A stretch of DNA of 64,000 bases, from the NCBI GenBank assembly GCA_023375675.1, contig JALQBC010000054.1:62001-126000 (forward strand). Direction: 5' to 3'. Positions 50,301 through 63,837 of this stretch are shown here, piece by piece. The position numbers and the translations under genes were made by a program. The stretch's first letter is position 1. Each line of letters starts with the position of its first letter. The notes beneath the pieces were generated by a model, which was not told the origin of the DNA, ran no database searches, and saw only the letters and a program-made list of their open reading frames with translations. Source of the stretch: Cytospora piceicola. Its lineage: Eukaryota > Ascomycota > Sordariomycetes > Diaporthales > Cytosporaceae.

Positions 50301-51234
50301 TAAGTTAGTTTTTATTTAACTTATATATTTATTAAAACTTTAGTTAAGTTTCTTTTTTTAAAGGTATTTTATAATTTTACTAAATATATTTAAATAGTTT
50401 AATATTAATAACTCTTAAAAATAGTATAATATACTTTTTATATTCTTTTAAAATATAGTTTTTAAGTTCTTTCTTTACTTTTTTAACTTATTATAAATAG
50501 CTTACAAATTATTTATATAACTTATATATTTATTTAATTATTTCTTTATATTTATACTGTTATTTTTAATATAAAATTATTCTTTATTATATTATTATAA
50601 AAGTTTATATTATTAATAGTTTAGCTTTATACTTAACTTATATCTTATACTTATATTTTTAAATATTTTAAAATATTTAAGTTATATTTATTAATTACTT
50701 TTTTATTTTAGTTATATTAACGTTTTTAATTATTTCCTTAACTTATTATATTAATTTTAAATATAGGTATATTATTTTTAATTTATTTAAAAGTTTAGTT
50801 ATTATTACCTTTTTAATAACTAAATTCTTCTTTAAAGTATTTTATTATTATATTACTTTTTAAGCTTATATAGTTTTTTAAACCTTTTTAAAAATATTTA
50901 TAAGTACGTTTAAACGTTATTTATTTAAGCTTTCTTTAATAACTAAACTCTTTTTTATCGAATTATTAATTATCTTTTTAAAGAAAATATAACATACTTA
51001 ATTAATTTAGCTAATAATCTAATTAATACGTAAGTTATACTCTTTAAACTATATAATACTTAGTATTATATTATAGTTTAAAAAGTTTATAATATTAAAG
51101 ATAAAAGATTTACAGTTATATAAAATAGTAATAAGAAAGTAATTAATCTTATTATTAATATATTTATTATTATAAGTAATATTAGTTCTTTCGATTATTT
51201 TTAATTAATGTAGTTCTTTCTTTTTATAATAAGC
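47361..51234 (-). pseudogene. Gypsy 3 pol (integrase, RNase H, RT), RIP-inactivated
   Basis: On the minus strand the chromodomain end (47,690-47,780, matching gypsy 1 at 20,865-20,890) is followed upstream by integrase at about 47.9-49.2 kb and RT at about 49.3-50.3 kb. The catalytic motif at 49,871-49,900 reads YFNNIFIC (YxDD with Asp to Asn). FLKYIILL near 49,760-49,785 corresponds to the conserved FLGYII stretch. The frame is cut at 51,234 inside the protease by gypsy 4. Confidence 0.83.
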
Positions 51235-51475
51235 TATTAAAGGCTAGCTTATAATATAGTAATAAGTAAATACTAAAGAGATATATTTTAAAGTATAAAA
51301 AGAAAAGAAAAGAGTTCTTTAAAAAAGAACTTCTTTCTACTATATATATATTATAAGAGATCTGCTATAAAGGTATTATAAGCTCTTTATAGGCCTGTTA
51401 TAATCCTGTACTTAAAAAGACAATAGTTTTATCTTTTAACTTTATATATAAGCTTTAAGGTTTAAGCTTATAATA
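51235..51475 (-). repeat. 3' LTR of gypsy 4 (241 bp)
   Basis: Aligns without gaps at the start (TATTAAAGGCTAGCTT against TATTTAGCGCTAGCTT of the partner) and ends AAGCTTATAATA. It contains TACTATATATATATTAT, a plausible TATA region. Confidence 0.93.
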
Positions 51476-53040
51476 TAGCCTTTTTTTATTAAAAGCTTAA
51501 AAGTAGTTAATAAAAAATAAACCTAGTATCGGGTAACGTATATAGTCCGGTCGAAATAAAATAGTATAGTTAGTTATATAAAAGTATGTATTATTAAGTA
51601 AACAGTGTTAGCGTAGGTAGTAATAGCTTTATAAAGATATATATTATATAAGCGTTAAAACCTTATATTATTTAATAACAGGATACGTTTTAATAATATA
51701 AAAAGTATGTTTTATAAATAGTTTATAACGTAAGTTGTTTTATTTTAATAATAGCTAAGTATTAATTTATATATACTTTACTTTTATTTTATATTATAAT
51801 CTTTTTCTCTTATTTTTATATTTAACTATTATTTTAACTTAATTTATACTTATAATTAACTTTTAACGTTTTTTAAAACTATATTAATTATTCTCGTTAA
51901 TTTATTACTTTTTAACCTTTTTAAACTATAATTATAATTATACCTTCTTTTTTTTTACTCTTTAATAGTAACGGTAATAATAGTTTTAGTAGTTCTAATA
52001 AAAACCTTTCCCGATACCTTTATAAGTGTTTTATAAACATATAATACTAATATACTTATAAAAGAGATAATATACTATCGGTAGCTTTATTATTATCGAT
52101 AATTTTAATAACGACGATATAAAAGGTTTAAATTAGTTAAACTTTTTTTACTTACTTTACTTTAATTATATATATAACTATAAAAAGATAAAGTATATCT
52201 AAGGCTATAGTAATATCTGTTTTATATATAAACGTAACTATATTAAGTATTTTTAAAGAGAATATTTATATATTAGGTTTATTAATTTACGTTATACTAT
52301 CCGGTAGATAATAAATATAATAAAAGACTAAAGCTATATAATAACTAAAGCGTATAAGAAAAGAAAAGCTTAAAAAGCTATAAGGCTATTTTTATATAAT
52401 AATATAATAATATTTATCGTTAAGTTTTTAATATTTTAGCCGCTACTTAATAAGAGTTATTAAAAACTATAAACGTTATTACAGTAACTTTTTAAGTTTA
52501 ATATCGAAGATATAAGTAAACGTATATTAACTTTACTACGCTTATATAAAGCCTTTCTAATATCGTTAATATTATTAAGCAGTTCTCCTTTTTTAATATA
52601 TATACCGGTATTTTATAAGTATTATTAAAATAGCTTTTTTTTATTATTTTATTTAATTATAAACCTTTAACTAAGAATTAACTTAAGAACTAACTTAATA
52701 ATAGTATTTACGTTTTAATATAAAGAATTAGTTAAACTAACGCTACTATATAATGTATCTTTATAAGTAAGAGCTTTATAAAAAAACTTATAATAGCTTT
52801 ATATAAAAGGTAAAGCTAATATAGTATAAAAGTAAGATTAACGTTTTTAAAGAAAAAAATATAAATACAAAGTTACCGTTATACCGAATACAATATAGTT
52901 TAAAACTAGCTTATATAAAGTAACTTAAAGCTTTTATAAAGCTTATAGTAATAAGCTTAACGTTTTGCTTATTAAAGATATAATAGTCTAGTAATAAGTT
53001 ATAACTATTATTAGTTAAAATCTTTTATATTACTTTTTAA

Positions 53041-53148
53041 TAAAGATAATAAAGATAATAAAGATAATAAAGATAATAAAGATAATAAAGATAATAAAGA
53101 TAATAAAGATAATAAAGATAATAAAGATAATAAAGATAATAAAGATAA
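53041..53148. repeat. Twelve perfect copies of a 9-bp unit (TAAAGATAA)
   Basis: 108 bp of uninterrupted TAAAGATAA inside gypsy 4, between integrase and the 3' LTR. The 9-bp period would keep a reading frame. The copies are identical to one another. Confidence 0.96.
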
Positions 53149-53499
53149 AAGTTTATTTAATAGTACTTTTACTTACTATATATATCGCTATTATTATAAC
53201 TTTTTATATAAAATATAAAAGAAGGATTTTAATAAAATTATTAACTTTAATGTAATATAAAACGTTAATAGAAAAGGCGTATTTTAATTTCGGTTAAGCT
53301 AAGTAGTTATACCTTTATAAAATATAATTTTTAATAAAAGCGTTATTAGCTTCAGGTTATATACCTAGTAGCTTATATAAGTAGTTATATTATACTTTAA
53401 TAATAGTACTGCCGGTATTTATTTATATATTTATTAGTTTATATATATAGTTATATAGTAATTCTATAGTAGTATTATTAGTATTTATTAATATATTTA

Positions 53500-56400
53500 T
53501 TAGGTTATAGTTTTATTTACGTTATATTCTAATACTTTATTTACTTAAAGCTTACTTATTTTACATAGTAGGTTATTAAGTAAAAACTATAATAAGTTAA
53601 AAATTATCTAGTATAAACTTTTATTAAAACTATATTATTTATTAAGAAAAAAGAAGTTTAAAGTATTATAATATTATAGTTAAACCTAGTTTAATATATA
53701 TATAAATATTACTTTAAAACGTTTTAAACCGGTTTAAAGCCTTTATATCTTTATAAATTTTTAAAGGCTATTACTTAAAGGTATTATAGTATAGCTATTT
53801 AATTAATATTATACTGTATTTACTTTTATTTAATATATATTTAATAGCTATAATCTTTTTAATAAACTACTATTTTTAAAAGAAAGAATTAAAATAAAAC
53901 TAAGCTAAGTATCGGTTTTATTTTAAAAAAGAAAAGGATTATTTTAAATATATTTAACTAATTTTATATAAAATATTAAATAAATATTTCTTAAAATATT
54001 AAAAGTAACTATAAATAGGCTATAAATAATAATAAAAATATATTTAATATAAAGTTAATTAAGCTTTCTTTTTAAAATAATTAGTTTTAATATTATAAAA
54101 TAAAAGCTAAACTTTATTGCTTATAATATACTTTTTAGCTAAGTAATATTAACAGTTTACGTTAAGCTTTTATTATTACTATATTTAAGCTATTATAGCT
54201 TAAAGAAAGTTTATTTCTTTATAAAAGTAGTTTAAAAAAGTAATAGCTTATTTTTAAAACTATAAAAAGAATAGGTAAATAAGTCTTATTAAAGGATTAT
54301 ACTAATATTAAAACTATTAAAAAGTCGGTTAAAACTAATGTTAGTAATTATTAAGTTATATTTATTAAAGGCTAATTAAGTAAATAGTAAATATTTAGCT
54401 TAATTAAACTAAGAAAGTATAAGATAAGTATAAAAGTACTTATATACTTTTTAATTAGCTTTTTCTGTTTATTTATTTATTTATAAGTAATATAATATAA
54501 AAAAAGTTATAAAATTTTAATAATATAATATAAATAAGTTTAAATTTCTTTTACTTAATCCGATCTATAATTATTAATAATAAATTAAAAAAAAACTATA
54601 AAACTACTATTAAATATTATAAAAGCAGAAAGTATAATCTTTAGCTTTTATAAATATTATTACCTTTAGTTAAATGTACTTTAAAATACAGTTAGTAATA
54701 ATTATTAAGTATAAAAGAAAAGAGTCGGTATAAGTAAACAGGTAAATTAAAAAGCTTATAGAAATTTAAAAGTAAAAACGTTTTAAAACTAATAAAAGTT
54801 AAAATAAGCTTTATTATAAACGCTAAAATAATATACTATAAGTATATATATTACAGTTTTAAATAAAGTAATAAATATTTTAAAATATCTTATCTTAATA
54901 ATAATTTTATTATAAGATAATAAATATATTATTATAACTTAAATAACCGATAAATAAAAAGTTATAAACTTTTTAAAGTATTTATATAATTAAAGCTTTT
55001 TAATATAAAAGCTAAAGTTATTTTTAATATAATAAAGCTTTTTAAACGTAAAAAGAATAGTTTATAATTTGTTTATAAGTTCTTATATTATTAAAAAATA
55101 AATAAACGTTATTTTAAATAGTAGTTAGCTAGAAGCAGTATAAGTAGTGTACGCTTATACTTATATTTTATAGTATTTATAAGTTAAAATCTTTAAAAAA
55201 AGAAAACTTAAAAACTAAAGAAAAGAATATATAATTTAAAAATTTATATTAAAGAATAAAAGTAATTAAACAGAAAATAATAATTAGTTAAAAGATTTAA
55301 ACGTAAAGCTACTTTTTATTAAGAATATCTTATTTCTATTAAAAAAGTATATTAAAGCGTATTATTAATAATTCTAGGCGGTACTTTAAATAATAATAAA
55401 ATAAAAAAAGAGTTTTAAATTACTAAGCTTAACGTTTAAAAATAAAATATAGGTTTATAAAGTATTTAAAGCTTTTATAATTAGTAAAGATAATAAAAAG
55501 AATATAAATATTTTATAATTTTAAAGACTATATTTAAAAGTATATTATAACTATTAAAAGCTTTTTATTATAAATAGTATAATTCTATTTAGCTAGTATT
55601 AAATATATTAAATAATAAGTAACTAAGTAAAGGATACTATTAATATTATATTAAAAGGGATATTCTTTAAGTATATTTTTTAAAGTAATTTGCTTTAACT
55701 ATTAACTTTAAATTAGAATTTTATTAAGTAAAAACTAAAGCTAAGATAAAAGTAAGCTTAAGGGTTTTAAAAGCGTTATTTTCTATTTTAGTTTATAAAA
55801 GAAAACCTTTTTATAAATAAGGTAAACTAAAGGTTTAACTATATTAAAAAGATAATTAATTAAGTTATAATAAAAGTTTATAAATCTAAGAAAACTATAA
55901 ACGTTTTAAAGTTTTATAAAAAGTTTTTAATTATAAATAGCTATAACCTTTTTAAAGTCGGTCCGGACTCTTATTCTGGCTTAAATAATAAACCCGAAAT
56001 ATTTAGTTTCTATTATAATAAACTTATACTTTTTAAAATTAAAGTAAAATCTAGTTTTATAAAGGTAATATAAAACTTCTTATACCTTTTATATATAGTT
56101 TTATTAAAACCTTAAAAAGAAGATAAAAAGGTTATTAAAGTAAGTAATAACGTAATTATCGAAAATATTATATAACGTATTATTAAGAAATTTTAAAAAG
56201 TTATTAAAACGTTTATTAAGCTAAATAAGTAAAGAAGTTATTCGAATAAACCGAAATATATACGAAATATAGTAAAAAGCTTATTACTTAAAGCTATCCG
56301 AATATAGTAAAAAGTAAAACAGATATTTAGTTTAATAAACTACTAAGATTTAAAAAAAACATAACGTTTCTTTAATAAAAAAGAGTAGGTATCGATTTTA

Positions 56401-57750
56401 ATAAGTAATTTTATTTAAAGCGTAGTAGTTAATATAAAACTATTAGGTTTTATTTACTTTTTTAATAAATAAAACTAAAGCTATAATAAATAAAACACTT
56501 ATATAAATTTAGCCATTATTTATAAGTTTAGTAATCTACTTATATAGTTTAAAAAGATAGTTTTTCGGTATATTATAAAACGGTTTTTAAAAAAGCTTAA
56601 AACTTTAACTACACTTATCTTTTTTAAAATGGATATAATAATTAAAACTATTATAATATAAAGGTAAAGCGTTAGCTTTCGTTTTATAAAAAAGATTTAT
56701 AAAGTCTCGGACTTTTAAAGGTAAAAAAGAGGCTATATTAGCCGATACAAGTATACTAGTATTAAGTAAGGCTATAACGTTTAAAATATAAGTTATTTTA
56801 TAAAAATTATTATTAATAAATATATAAATCGACGTTAGCTTATATTTTTTTAAAAAGTAATAATAATAAAAACGCTTTTAATAATTAAATAAGCTTAAGG
56901 TTATACTAAGCGCGCTATAAACTTGTAAATAACTAAACTGCTTACTGTATTAATATAAAAATACTCTTTAAACAGGTTTAAAGTAACTTATTTATAATAT
57001 ATTTATAAGAAACTTAAAATAACGTTTTAAGCTATATTAAAGATTATATATAAAAATGTAAACTGTTATTATTTATTTATATTAATTATAGTTAAAGCTA
57101 TATAAGTAATAAACTAGTTACGTTAAATATTTAAAACTATATTTAAGTTATAAGTATAAGATAATTAAATTTACTTAAAGCTAAGTTTTTAAATAAAACG
57201 TTTATTAATTATACTATAATAGTTATAACCGTTATTAATTTAAACGTTTAAAAAATATATTATTAAAAAGAATTAGTATAAGGAAAGGTAGTTTATCTAT
57301 TCTTTTTTAAAAGTTCCGGTATATACTATTTTTATTTTCTATTATAAAACGTATTAAGTTTTAAAGCTTTTAAAAGAGACTTATTTTAAAAGTTAAGCTT
57401 TTCTTAAAAAAGTAATAGAGTTTTTATTATTAGTAAGCTTATTATTAACTTTTAACTTACTAACTATTATTAAAATACAAACATAAAAAAGTAAGTAGTT
57501 ATAGATATAACACTATTAAAATCCGTATTAAAGGTAAGCTTTTACCTTATATTAAAAGTTATAAACTGTTTTAAAGTTTTTTTAAGCTTATTAATAGCTA
57601 TTACTTTAAAAAGTAATAATATTGTTAGTAAAGCTTTATAAAGCCGACTATCCGCCGCTTTATAATAAAAAAGTAAAAGACTTGCTTTAGTTATAACGGT
57701 TATTTAGTCGGTTATTTAAAAAGATAATATTAATACTTAATATCGCTATA
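53500..57750 (-). pseudogene. Gypsy 4 pol (RT, RNase H, integrase), RIP-inactivated
   Basis: Minus-strand frames read YVITYFNNLFIF at about 56,120-56,155 (RT catalytic YxDD, Asp to Asn). ETKYFGFII at about 55,985-56,015 is the conserved post-catalytic KETKYLGFII-type motif, and ARIRV then follows. RNase H at about 55,940-55,600 includes FINFYRN-type residues, NAFKTLKLTF and LVFT. An integrase-like region spans about 54.0-55.2 kb. Gag should lie at 57-58.6 kb but I could not place a zinc knuckle. Limits are approximate. Confidence 0.75.
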
Positions 57751-58620
57751 ATGTTATTTTAATCTCAAAATAGTTATAAAAAAGTAAAGTATAAAACCGA
57801 AAGGCGTTATTTTAAATCTTAAGTTTTAATATTTTAAAAGATATTATAATACGTTTCGACTATACGTTAATAATTATATCGGTTTACGTTACGTTTAATA
57901 GCTTACTTATAAAATCGCTTCGAAAGTAAGTTATAAAGGTAGTTTAATATAGACTTTGTCTGTTTAATAAAAGCTTTTTATTATAGTAAAAAGCTATTTA
58001 AATTCGATTAAAAACTAAAAGAAAATCTTAAAGCTTTTTATTTAAAAAGCAGTAAGCTTAATAAAAACAGAAGTAACGTAATATAAATTACTAAAGTAAT
58101 TTTTAAAGTAATTAAAAAAGCTTATTATATTAAGTAAATAGTCTTTACCTTTTTTCTTTATAAAAGGTAAAAACATAGTTTTAAACTATTAGTAAAAGTA
58201 AAGCTTAAAAAAAGATTTAATAATTTCGTTAATTACTAATAAATATAGTATCGGCTTAAAGTTTATATTTAATAATAACTCTTTAAAAGCGAAAAGTTAT
58301 CTTATTACTATTATAAAAGGTATTAATCGGTAAAGGCTTACGTTAAAAAGCCGGAGTATTAATAGTTATTTTAAAAGTAAAGTTTTTTAGCTAAAATTAA
58401 AGAATTTATAAATCGTTACTAATATAGACTTTAATAGTTTATTAAAATATTAAAGCTATTTATTACTTAAAAAAAAGGTTACCGAACTCGGTATTTATCT
58501 TATTATTAAGGAAAGGGATAAAAACGGCTTTTATATTATCGTTTATTAATATAAAATATTTAGCTTATTTACTAATCTCTTATATTTTAAGTCTACAAAG
58601 GATAAAGAATATTTTAGAAG

Positions 58621-58861
58621 TATTTAGCGCTAGCTTATAATATAATAGTAAATAAGTATTAAAAAGATATATTTTAAAGTATAAAAAAGAAAGAAAAAAC
58701 TTCTTTAAAAAAGAACTTCCTTTTACTATATATATATTATAAAAGGCCTGTTATAAAGGTATTATAGGCCTTTTATAAACCTGTTATAATCTTATAATTT
58801 AAAAGATAATAGTTTTATCTTTTAACCTTATATTTAAGCTTTAAAGTTTAAGCTTATAATA
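58621..58861 (-). repeat. 5' LTR of gypsy 4 (241 bp)
   Basis: Same length as 51,235-51,475. Shared blocks include GATATATTTTAAAGTATAAA and AGCTTATAATA at the end. It is followed by the TAAGC duplication. Confidence 0.93.
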
Positions 58862-58866
58862 TAAGC

Positions 58867-61379
58867 TAGTCGGTATCTATTAAGTATTTTTAAAAATATA
58901 AAGTTATTTTAAACGTTATTATTTAATAATATATATAGTTTAATTTTACCGATATATATTTTTAATTATAAATAGTTATAGTTATTTTTATATATTACGT
59001 TAAAAAACCTTTTTAGTTTTATAGTATTAAATAGTTCTGTTTTTAATAGCTTAGTTTATTTTTTATTTATATAGTTAATTACTATATTAATTCTTTAGCT
59101 CGGTTTTATTTTTTATTAAAAAATATAGTCTTTTTTTTAATTAGTTTTTTTTTAAAAGGTTTCTTTTAAAATATCCTTATTTAAAGGTAGTTATTATAAA
59201 GCTTAAAGTTAGTTATATATTAATTTCTTCTTTTTTTAAGTTTATTTTATTTTATATTAATCTGTATATTTATATTAAAAATAAACTTAATAAATATCTG
59301 TTAAGTAATTCTTAAGTGTAGATTCTATTTTAATATATAATAAAAAATAATATTCTTTATTAAGTTTAAAAATTATATAGTTTTTTAAGTTTCTTTTATC
59401 TGTTCTTTAATAATATTAAATAATATTATTAAGTCGATAAACTATTTAAATCTAGATATTTATATATTAATATAAAAAGAAGTTATTTTATACTTTATAA
59501 AAGTAATATGTTTTATATTTATTTTTAATATATAAGATTTAAATAACTTATAATATATATATAAAGTATTTTAAAAATAAATAAAATAAATTACTTTATT
59601 ATATCTTAGATTTAAAAGTAATTTATCCGGTTTTCTTTAAAATAATTCTATATATAGTAAAGTAAGTATCGTTTTTATATAAAATAAAGATTATTACTTT
59701 ATTTATAAAATACTATAAGTTATTAAACGTATATAAAATTAATATTAAGTTCTTTTTTACTAATTATATTATCTGTTATACCTGTTTTTTATAAATTTAT
59801 AAATAGTATTATTATTAATCTACTTATTAAAGTTCTTTATGTATTTTTAAACGCTTTTTAAGTCTTTATTGCTAATAAGCTTAAGTTTTTATAATTCTTT
59901 TTATTAAATTATTTTATTAATAATATTAATTATTATTTTCTTTTTTAATAAATTCGGTAATTTATTATTTATTTTTATATAATATCTTTTTTATACGTTA
60001 TAAAATGTATATTTATTTAAAAAGGTTTTTTTTAAAGTATTTAGTATTATTACTTAATTTTAACTAAGGTTTTTAAATATTAAAGATAAAGATAATATTA
60101 TCTTAATAAGGTTTTTATTAAATCTTATCTTTATATTCTTATAAATACTTTTAAAATATTTAGTTATTTTCCGATTTTTCTTTTACTACTTTAATAAACT
60201 AGTTAATATTAAAATATTCCGAACTAATATCTTTAATTATTATATTATATAATAGTCCTTTTCTTTTTATTAATAAAAGTTTATATTTTACGTTACTATT
60301 ACGCCGTTTTCTTAATAAGCTTTTATTCTTTTTTAAACTTACTTTAAAATGTTTTATAAAATACTTTATTTTATTATAGTTAAAGTATTTAAGCTTTAAC
60401 TTACCTTTATATTTTATAACATTACGTTTTATAAGGTTTATATATTATTTATATATAGTATTATATTTATAGCTTTTTTTATATTTTTAAACGTTTTATT
60501 TAAATATTTAAATTATAAACTTATAAGTTAGCTTTATTAAAAGTTCTATTATTACGTTTTTCGAATTATCGTTTATAGTTATAGTTATTAATTTATACCG
60601 TTATTTTAATATTCTTTAAGAAATTATTTAATTAAGCTTTTTTAATAATATCGTTTTTAATAATACTCTTTAATCTTTTATAAAACTATTTAATTAAAAT
60701 ATTATTTAGCTATTTTAAAACTATAACGATTTATCGAGGTTCTATAAAGTATTTTAAAGTTAAAATATATTAAAAATACTTATTAAAGCTATAATCTGTT
60801 TATTATTCTTTTTTAAATACTTTTTTAAAGTTACTATAGTTTTTTAAGATTTCTTTAATATTTATATTTTATTCTGTTAAAGTATACTTTAAGTAATTAC
60901 GTATAGTTAGTTCGAACTATATAAAAGCTATTTTGTTAAGTTATTTAGTTATAAAGAGAATTTAATCGGAATTTATATAAAACTTATTTTTATAATACTA
61001 AAGGTTATATTATATTATAATAAAAAATCCTTAAAAAGTTCTTTTAATATTATCGAAAGGCTTAAGTTTATTTAACTTAACTTTAAACTGCTTTTCTTTA
61101 TAATTAATATCTATAAGTTTCGCTTACTTATTAGTTTTCTTTAAGGTTTCGATTTCGGATTTAGCTTTTTTAATTTCTGTTATATAGTTTATTTTAAGCT
61201 ATACGATAAGCGTTTACTAAGTCTTTACGTTTTACTAAAACACGTTCTGTTATTTATATAAAGCTTATAGCTACTACTATATACAGCTAAAGGTTTCGGT
61301 AGGATTATATACTATAATAAAGTATTAAGTATTACTTAATAGTATATATTAAAACCGTATTAAATAAAATTTATTAAAA
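58867..61379 (-). pseudogene. Gypsy 3 gag and protease, RIP-inactivated
   Basis: Minus strand. Protease sequence at 58,867-59,150 aligns to gypsy 1 at 17,150-17,320. A zinc knuckle region is near 60,370-60,400 (AAGTATTTAAGCTTTAA on the plus strand). N-terminal gag at about 61,040-61,120 aligns to gypsy 2 at 39,080-39,140. No start codon survives. Confidence 0.78.
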
Positions 61380-61828
61380 TATAATAATTATAGTGTAACC
61401 TTTATAAAAAGACTTATTATAACCGGTATAGTTAATATTATTAATAGAATATATATATATGTAAATAAATAATACTTAAGCTTTTTATTACTATAATTAA
61501 AAGAAGGTAAGTCTTATTATATAAAGATAATACTAAAGATTAATAACTAAAAAGTAAACTATAAAAGCTATTTAAATAGTAACCGGCTATATTATATATC
61601 TAGCTCTTTAATATAGATATATTAAATATATAATATCCTATATATCCTGTTCTTAATATATTAGATATATAATATCTTATATATCTGTTAACATTAACCT
61701 TAGTAGGTTACTTAGTTAGCCGGGGCTCCTTTATAAAGATCCTGTCTTCTGTAGTATTAGCCTTACTTAGGCTGTATATAACTTTTAACTGTATAACCCC
61801 CCTAGTACCCTAACCTTAGGTTATAACA
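61380..61828 (-). repeat. 5' LTR of gypsy 3 (449 bp)
   Basis: Plus-strand reading starts TATAATAATTATAGTGTAACC minus the last bases and ends GGTTATAACA, followed by ATAAA. It carries an ATATATC/GATATAT palindromic block longer than in the partner. It retains more C and G near 61,700-61,820 (GCCGGGGCTCC, AACCCCCCTAG) than its partner. Confidence 0.9.
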
Positions 61829-61833
61829 ATAAA

Positions 61834-63837
61834 CCTTACCTCTTATAGGAATAATACTCGCTTTATAATATATAAAGCTACTTTAAAAAAGACTAAATAA
61901 GCTACCTTTAAATAAGAATTATAGTAAAGTACCCTGTTTTATTTATCTTTAAAATACTTTATATACTTTTTATAAGTTATATAAATCTTATATATCGAGA
62001 ACGTATATAAAGTATATAACTCTTATAGAGTATAAAATAACTTCTTTATATATCGGTATATAAATATACGAATTTAAAAAACCTACCGATTTATCGATAT
62101 TTTTTAATACTACTATAAAACAGATAGAAGAAGCTTAAAAGACTATATAGTCTTCGAACGTAATAAAGTAAACTACCTTTTACTATATATTAAAATAGAA
62201 TCTAGGATTAAAGATTACTTAATAAATACTTATTGAATTTATTCTTAATATAAATATATAAACTAACGTAAAGTAATAAAAACCTAAGAAAGAAAGAGGT
62301 TAATATATAACCGACTTCGGACTTTATAATAACTATTTTTAAATAAAGAAGTTTTTAAAGAATTATTTTAAAAGAAAATATTAAAAAAGGTAACACTTTT
62401 AAAAGAAAAACAGAGTTAAGCTAAACAATTAGTATAATAAGCAATAAAGAAAGTAAAAAACTACTTAAGCTATTTAAAAAGAACTATCTAATAGTAAAAG
62501 ACTAAAAAGGTATTTTAACGTAATACGTATTAACTACTATAATTATATATAATTAAAAATATAAATCGTTAAAATTAAGCTATATGTATTATTAAACAGT
62601 AGCGCTTTAAGGAATTTTATCTTTTAAAAGTAGTTAATCGATATAGGCTAGCTTATTATAAGAAGAAAGAACTATATTAACTCGGAATAATTAAAAGAAC
62701 TAACATTACTTATAATAACAAATAAATTAATAATAAAACTAACTATCTTTCTATTACTATTTAATAGTATAATAAAACCTTAACTTCGATATTACAGATC
62801 TTCCGAATTATAATATAATACTAAGTATTATATAGTTTAAAAAGTATAACTAATATATTACTTAGATCACTAGTTAAATTAACTAAGTAAACCGTACTTT
62901 AGTTAAAGAGATAATTAATAATATAATAAGAAAGAGTTTAGTGTTTAAAAACAGCTTAAGAAAACAGCGCTTAAACGTACTCGATAATACTTTTAAAAGA
63001 GTTTAAAGAACTACTTCGGATTTAAGACCTTTACTTAAAAAAGACACTTTAAAGAAATATTATATTATTAAAGAAGTATTAACTAAGCTTTTAAATAAAT
63101 GAAATATAAAATAATTACCTTTAAACATAGCAGGATAATAGTATAAATATATAATTAGAAAGGTATACTTAACTATAAAAATAAAAGGTAATTAGTACTT
63201 ATAACTTAGTTAATATAAAATATCGAAAGATATAGGTATAAGGTATAAATATAATATAAAGCTAAGCTATTAATAATAAAGATAATTATAGTAATAAGAA
63301 AAAGAATAGTATTATATTAAAAACGATAATATATTTAAAATATAAGGAAATAGTTAAGTAAGTATAACACTACTATAATAATTCGTAAGTTATTTATAAA
63401 AAGCTAAAACAGTAAAGAAAAAAACTTAAAAACTATATTTTAAAAATAAAGTATAAGAAGTATATTAAACTATTTTTAAAAGTCTTTAATACCGGACTAC
63501 TTACATATACTTAATAAGATTATAGAATACTTTTAAAAGAAAACATATAACCGAAGTTTTAATAAATCTGTAAGTTAAATAAAGACTAACTTAAAGTACT
63601 ACGGAAGTACTTAAACGAAAACTTAGCGAAAGGTTATATATAACGATTAATATCGCCGGTAAAATACCTAATCTTATTTATTTTAAAGAAAAACAGAAAG
63701 TTAAGATTATACGTTAACTACTAATAACTTGATAAAATTATAGTAAAACACCGTTACCTCTTACTTTTAATTAAAGAACTTAGAAACAGACTATATAAAG
63801 TAAAACTCTTTATAGCCTTAAACTTAAAAAGAGCTTA
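61834..63837 (+). pseudogene. Gypsy 2 protease-RT continuation, RIP-inactivated, cut by copy C
   Basis: Aligns to gypsy 1 at about 16,480-18,490. The protease region is at 62,500-62,900. The RT start ends with LNLKRAY at 63,820-63,837, exactly where gypsy 1 continues NLIRIKE. The sequence then switches to the 46-bp head of the repeat element. Stops again sit at former Trp and Gln codons. Confidence 0.83.

Larger units (their letters stand above)
51235..58861 (-). mobile_element. Gypsy 4: complete minus-strand Ty3/gypsy element, 7,627 bp
   Basis: Two 241-bp LTRs (51,235-51,475 and 58,621-58,861) with TA..TA ends (TG..CA after RIP), flanked by the 5-bp duplication TAAGC (51,230-51,234 and 58,862-58,866). 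It inserted into the protease region of gypsy 3: the uninterrupted equivalent near 17,310 in gypsy 1 (opposite strand) contains this site. The minus-strand domains and the polypurine tract next to the left LTR (plus strand CCTTTTTTTATT, 51,478-51,490) set the orientation. This is a different family from gypsy 1, 2, 3 and 5. Confidence 0.93.
40509..61828 (-). mobile_element. Gypsy 3: minus-strand Ty3/gypsy element with both LTRs, carrying two further insertions
   Basis: LTRs 40,509-40,918 (3') and 61,380-61,828 (5') are flanked by the 5-bp target duplication ATAAA (40,504-40,508 and 61,829-61,833). Removing the LINE (41,683-47,346 plus TSD) and gypsy 4 (51,235-58,861 plus TSD) leaves about 8 kb, normal for the family. 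Next to the left LTR the plus strand reads a pyrimidine tract (TCCTTTTTCTTTATC), which is the polypurine tract on the element strand. It belongs to the same family as gypsy 1 and 2. Confidence 0.92.
38360..63837 (+). mobile_element. Gypsy 2: plus-strand Ty3/gypsy element split by nested insertions
   Basis: 5' LTR 38,360-38,814, gag 38,900-40,508, then gypsy 3 (40,509-61,833 including one TSD copy), then continuation 61,834-63,837 through protease into RT, where copy C of the repeat element interrupts it. The join is supported by alignment to uninterrupted gypsy 1. 40,470-40,508 matches 16,440-16,470 (TTACGTTACTTTTTAA) and 61,829-61,860 matches the next bases there. The 3' half lies beyond the window. 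Same family as gypsy 1 and 3. Confidence 0.87.

Noticed and set aside
51235..58861. Gypsy 4 as a Ty1/copia or plus-strand element
   Set aside because: Plus-strand readings gave no ordered domains. The minus strand gives RT, the KETKYLGFII-type motif, RNase H and integrase in gypsy order, with a polypurine tract at the left LTR.
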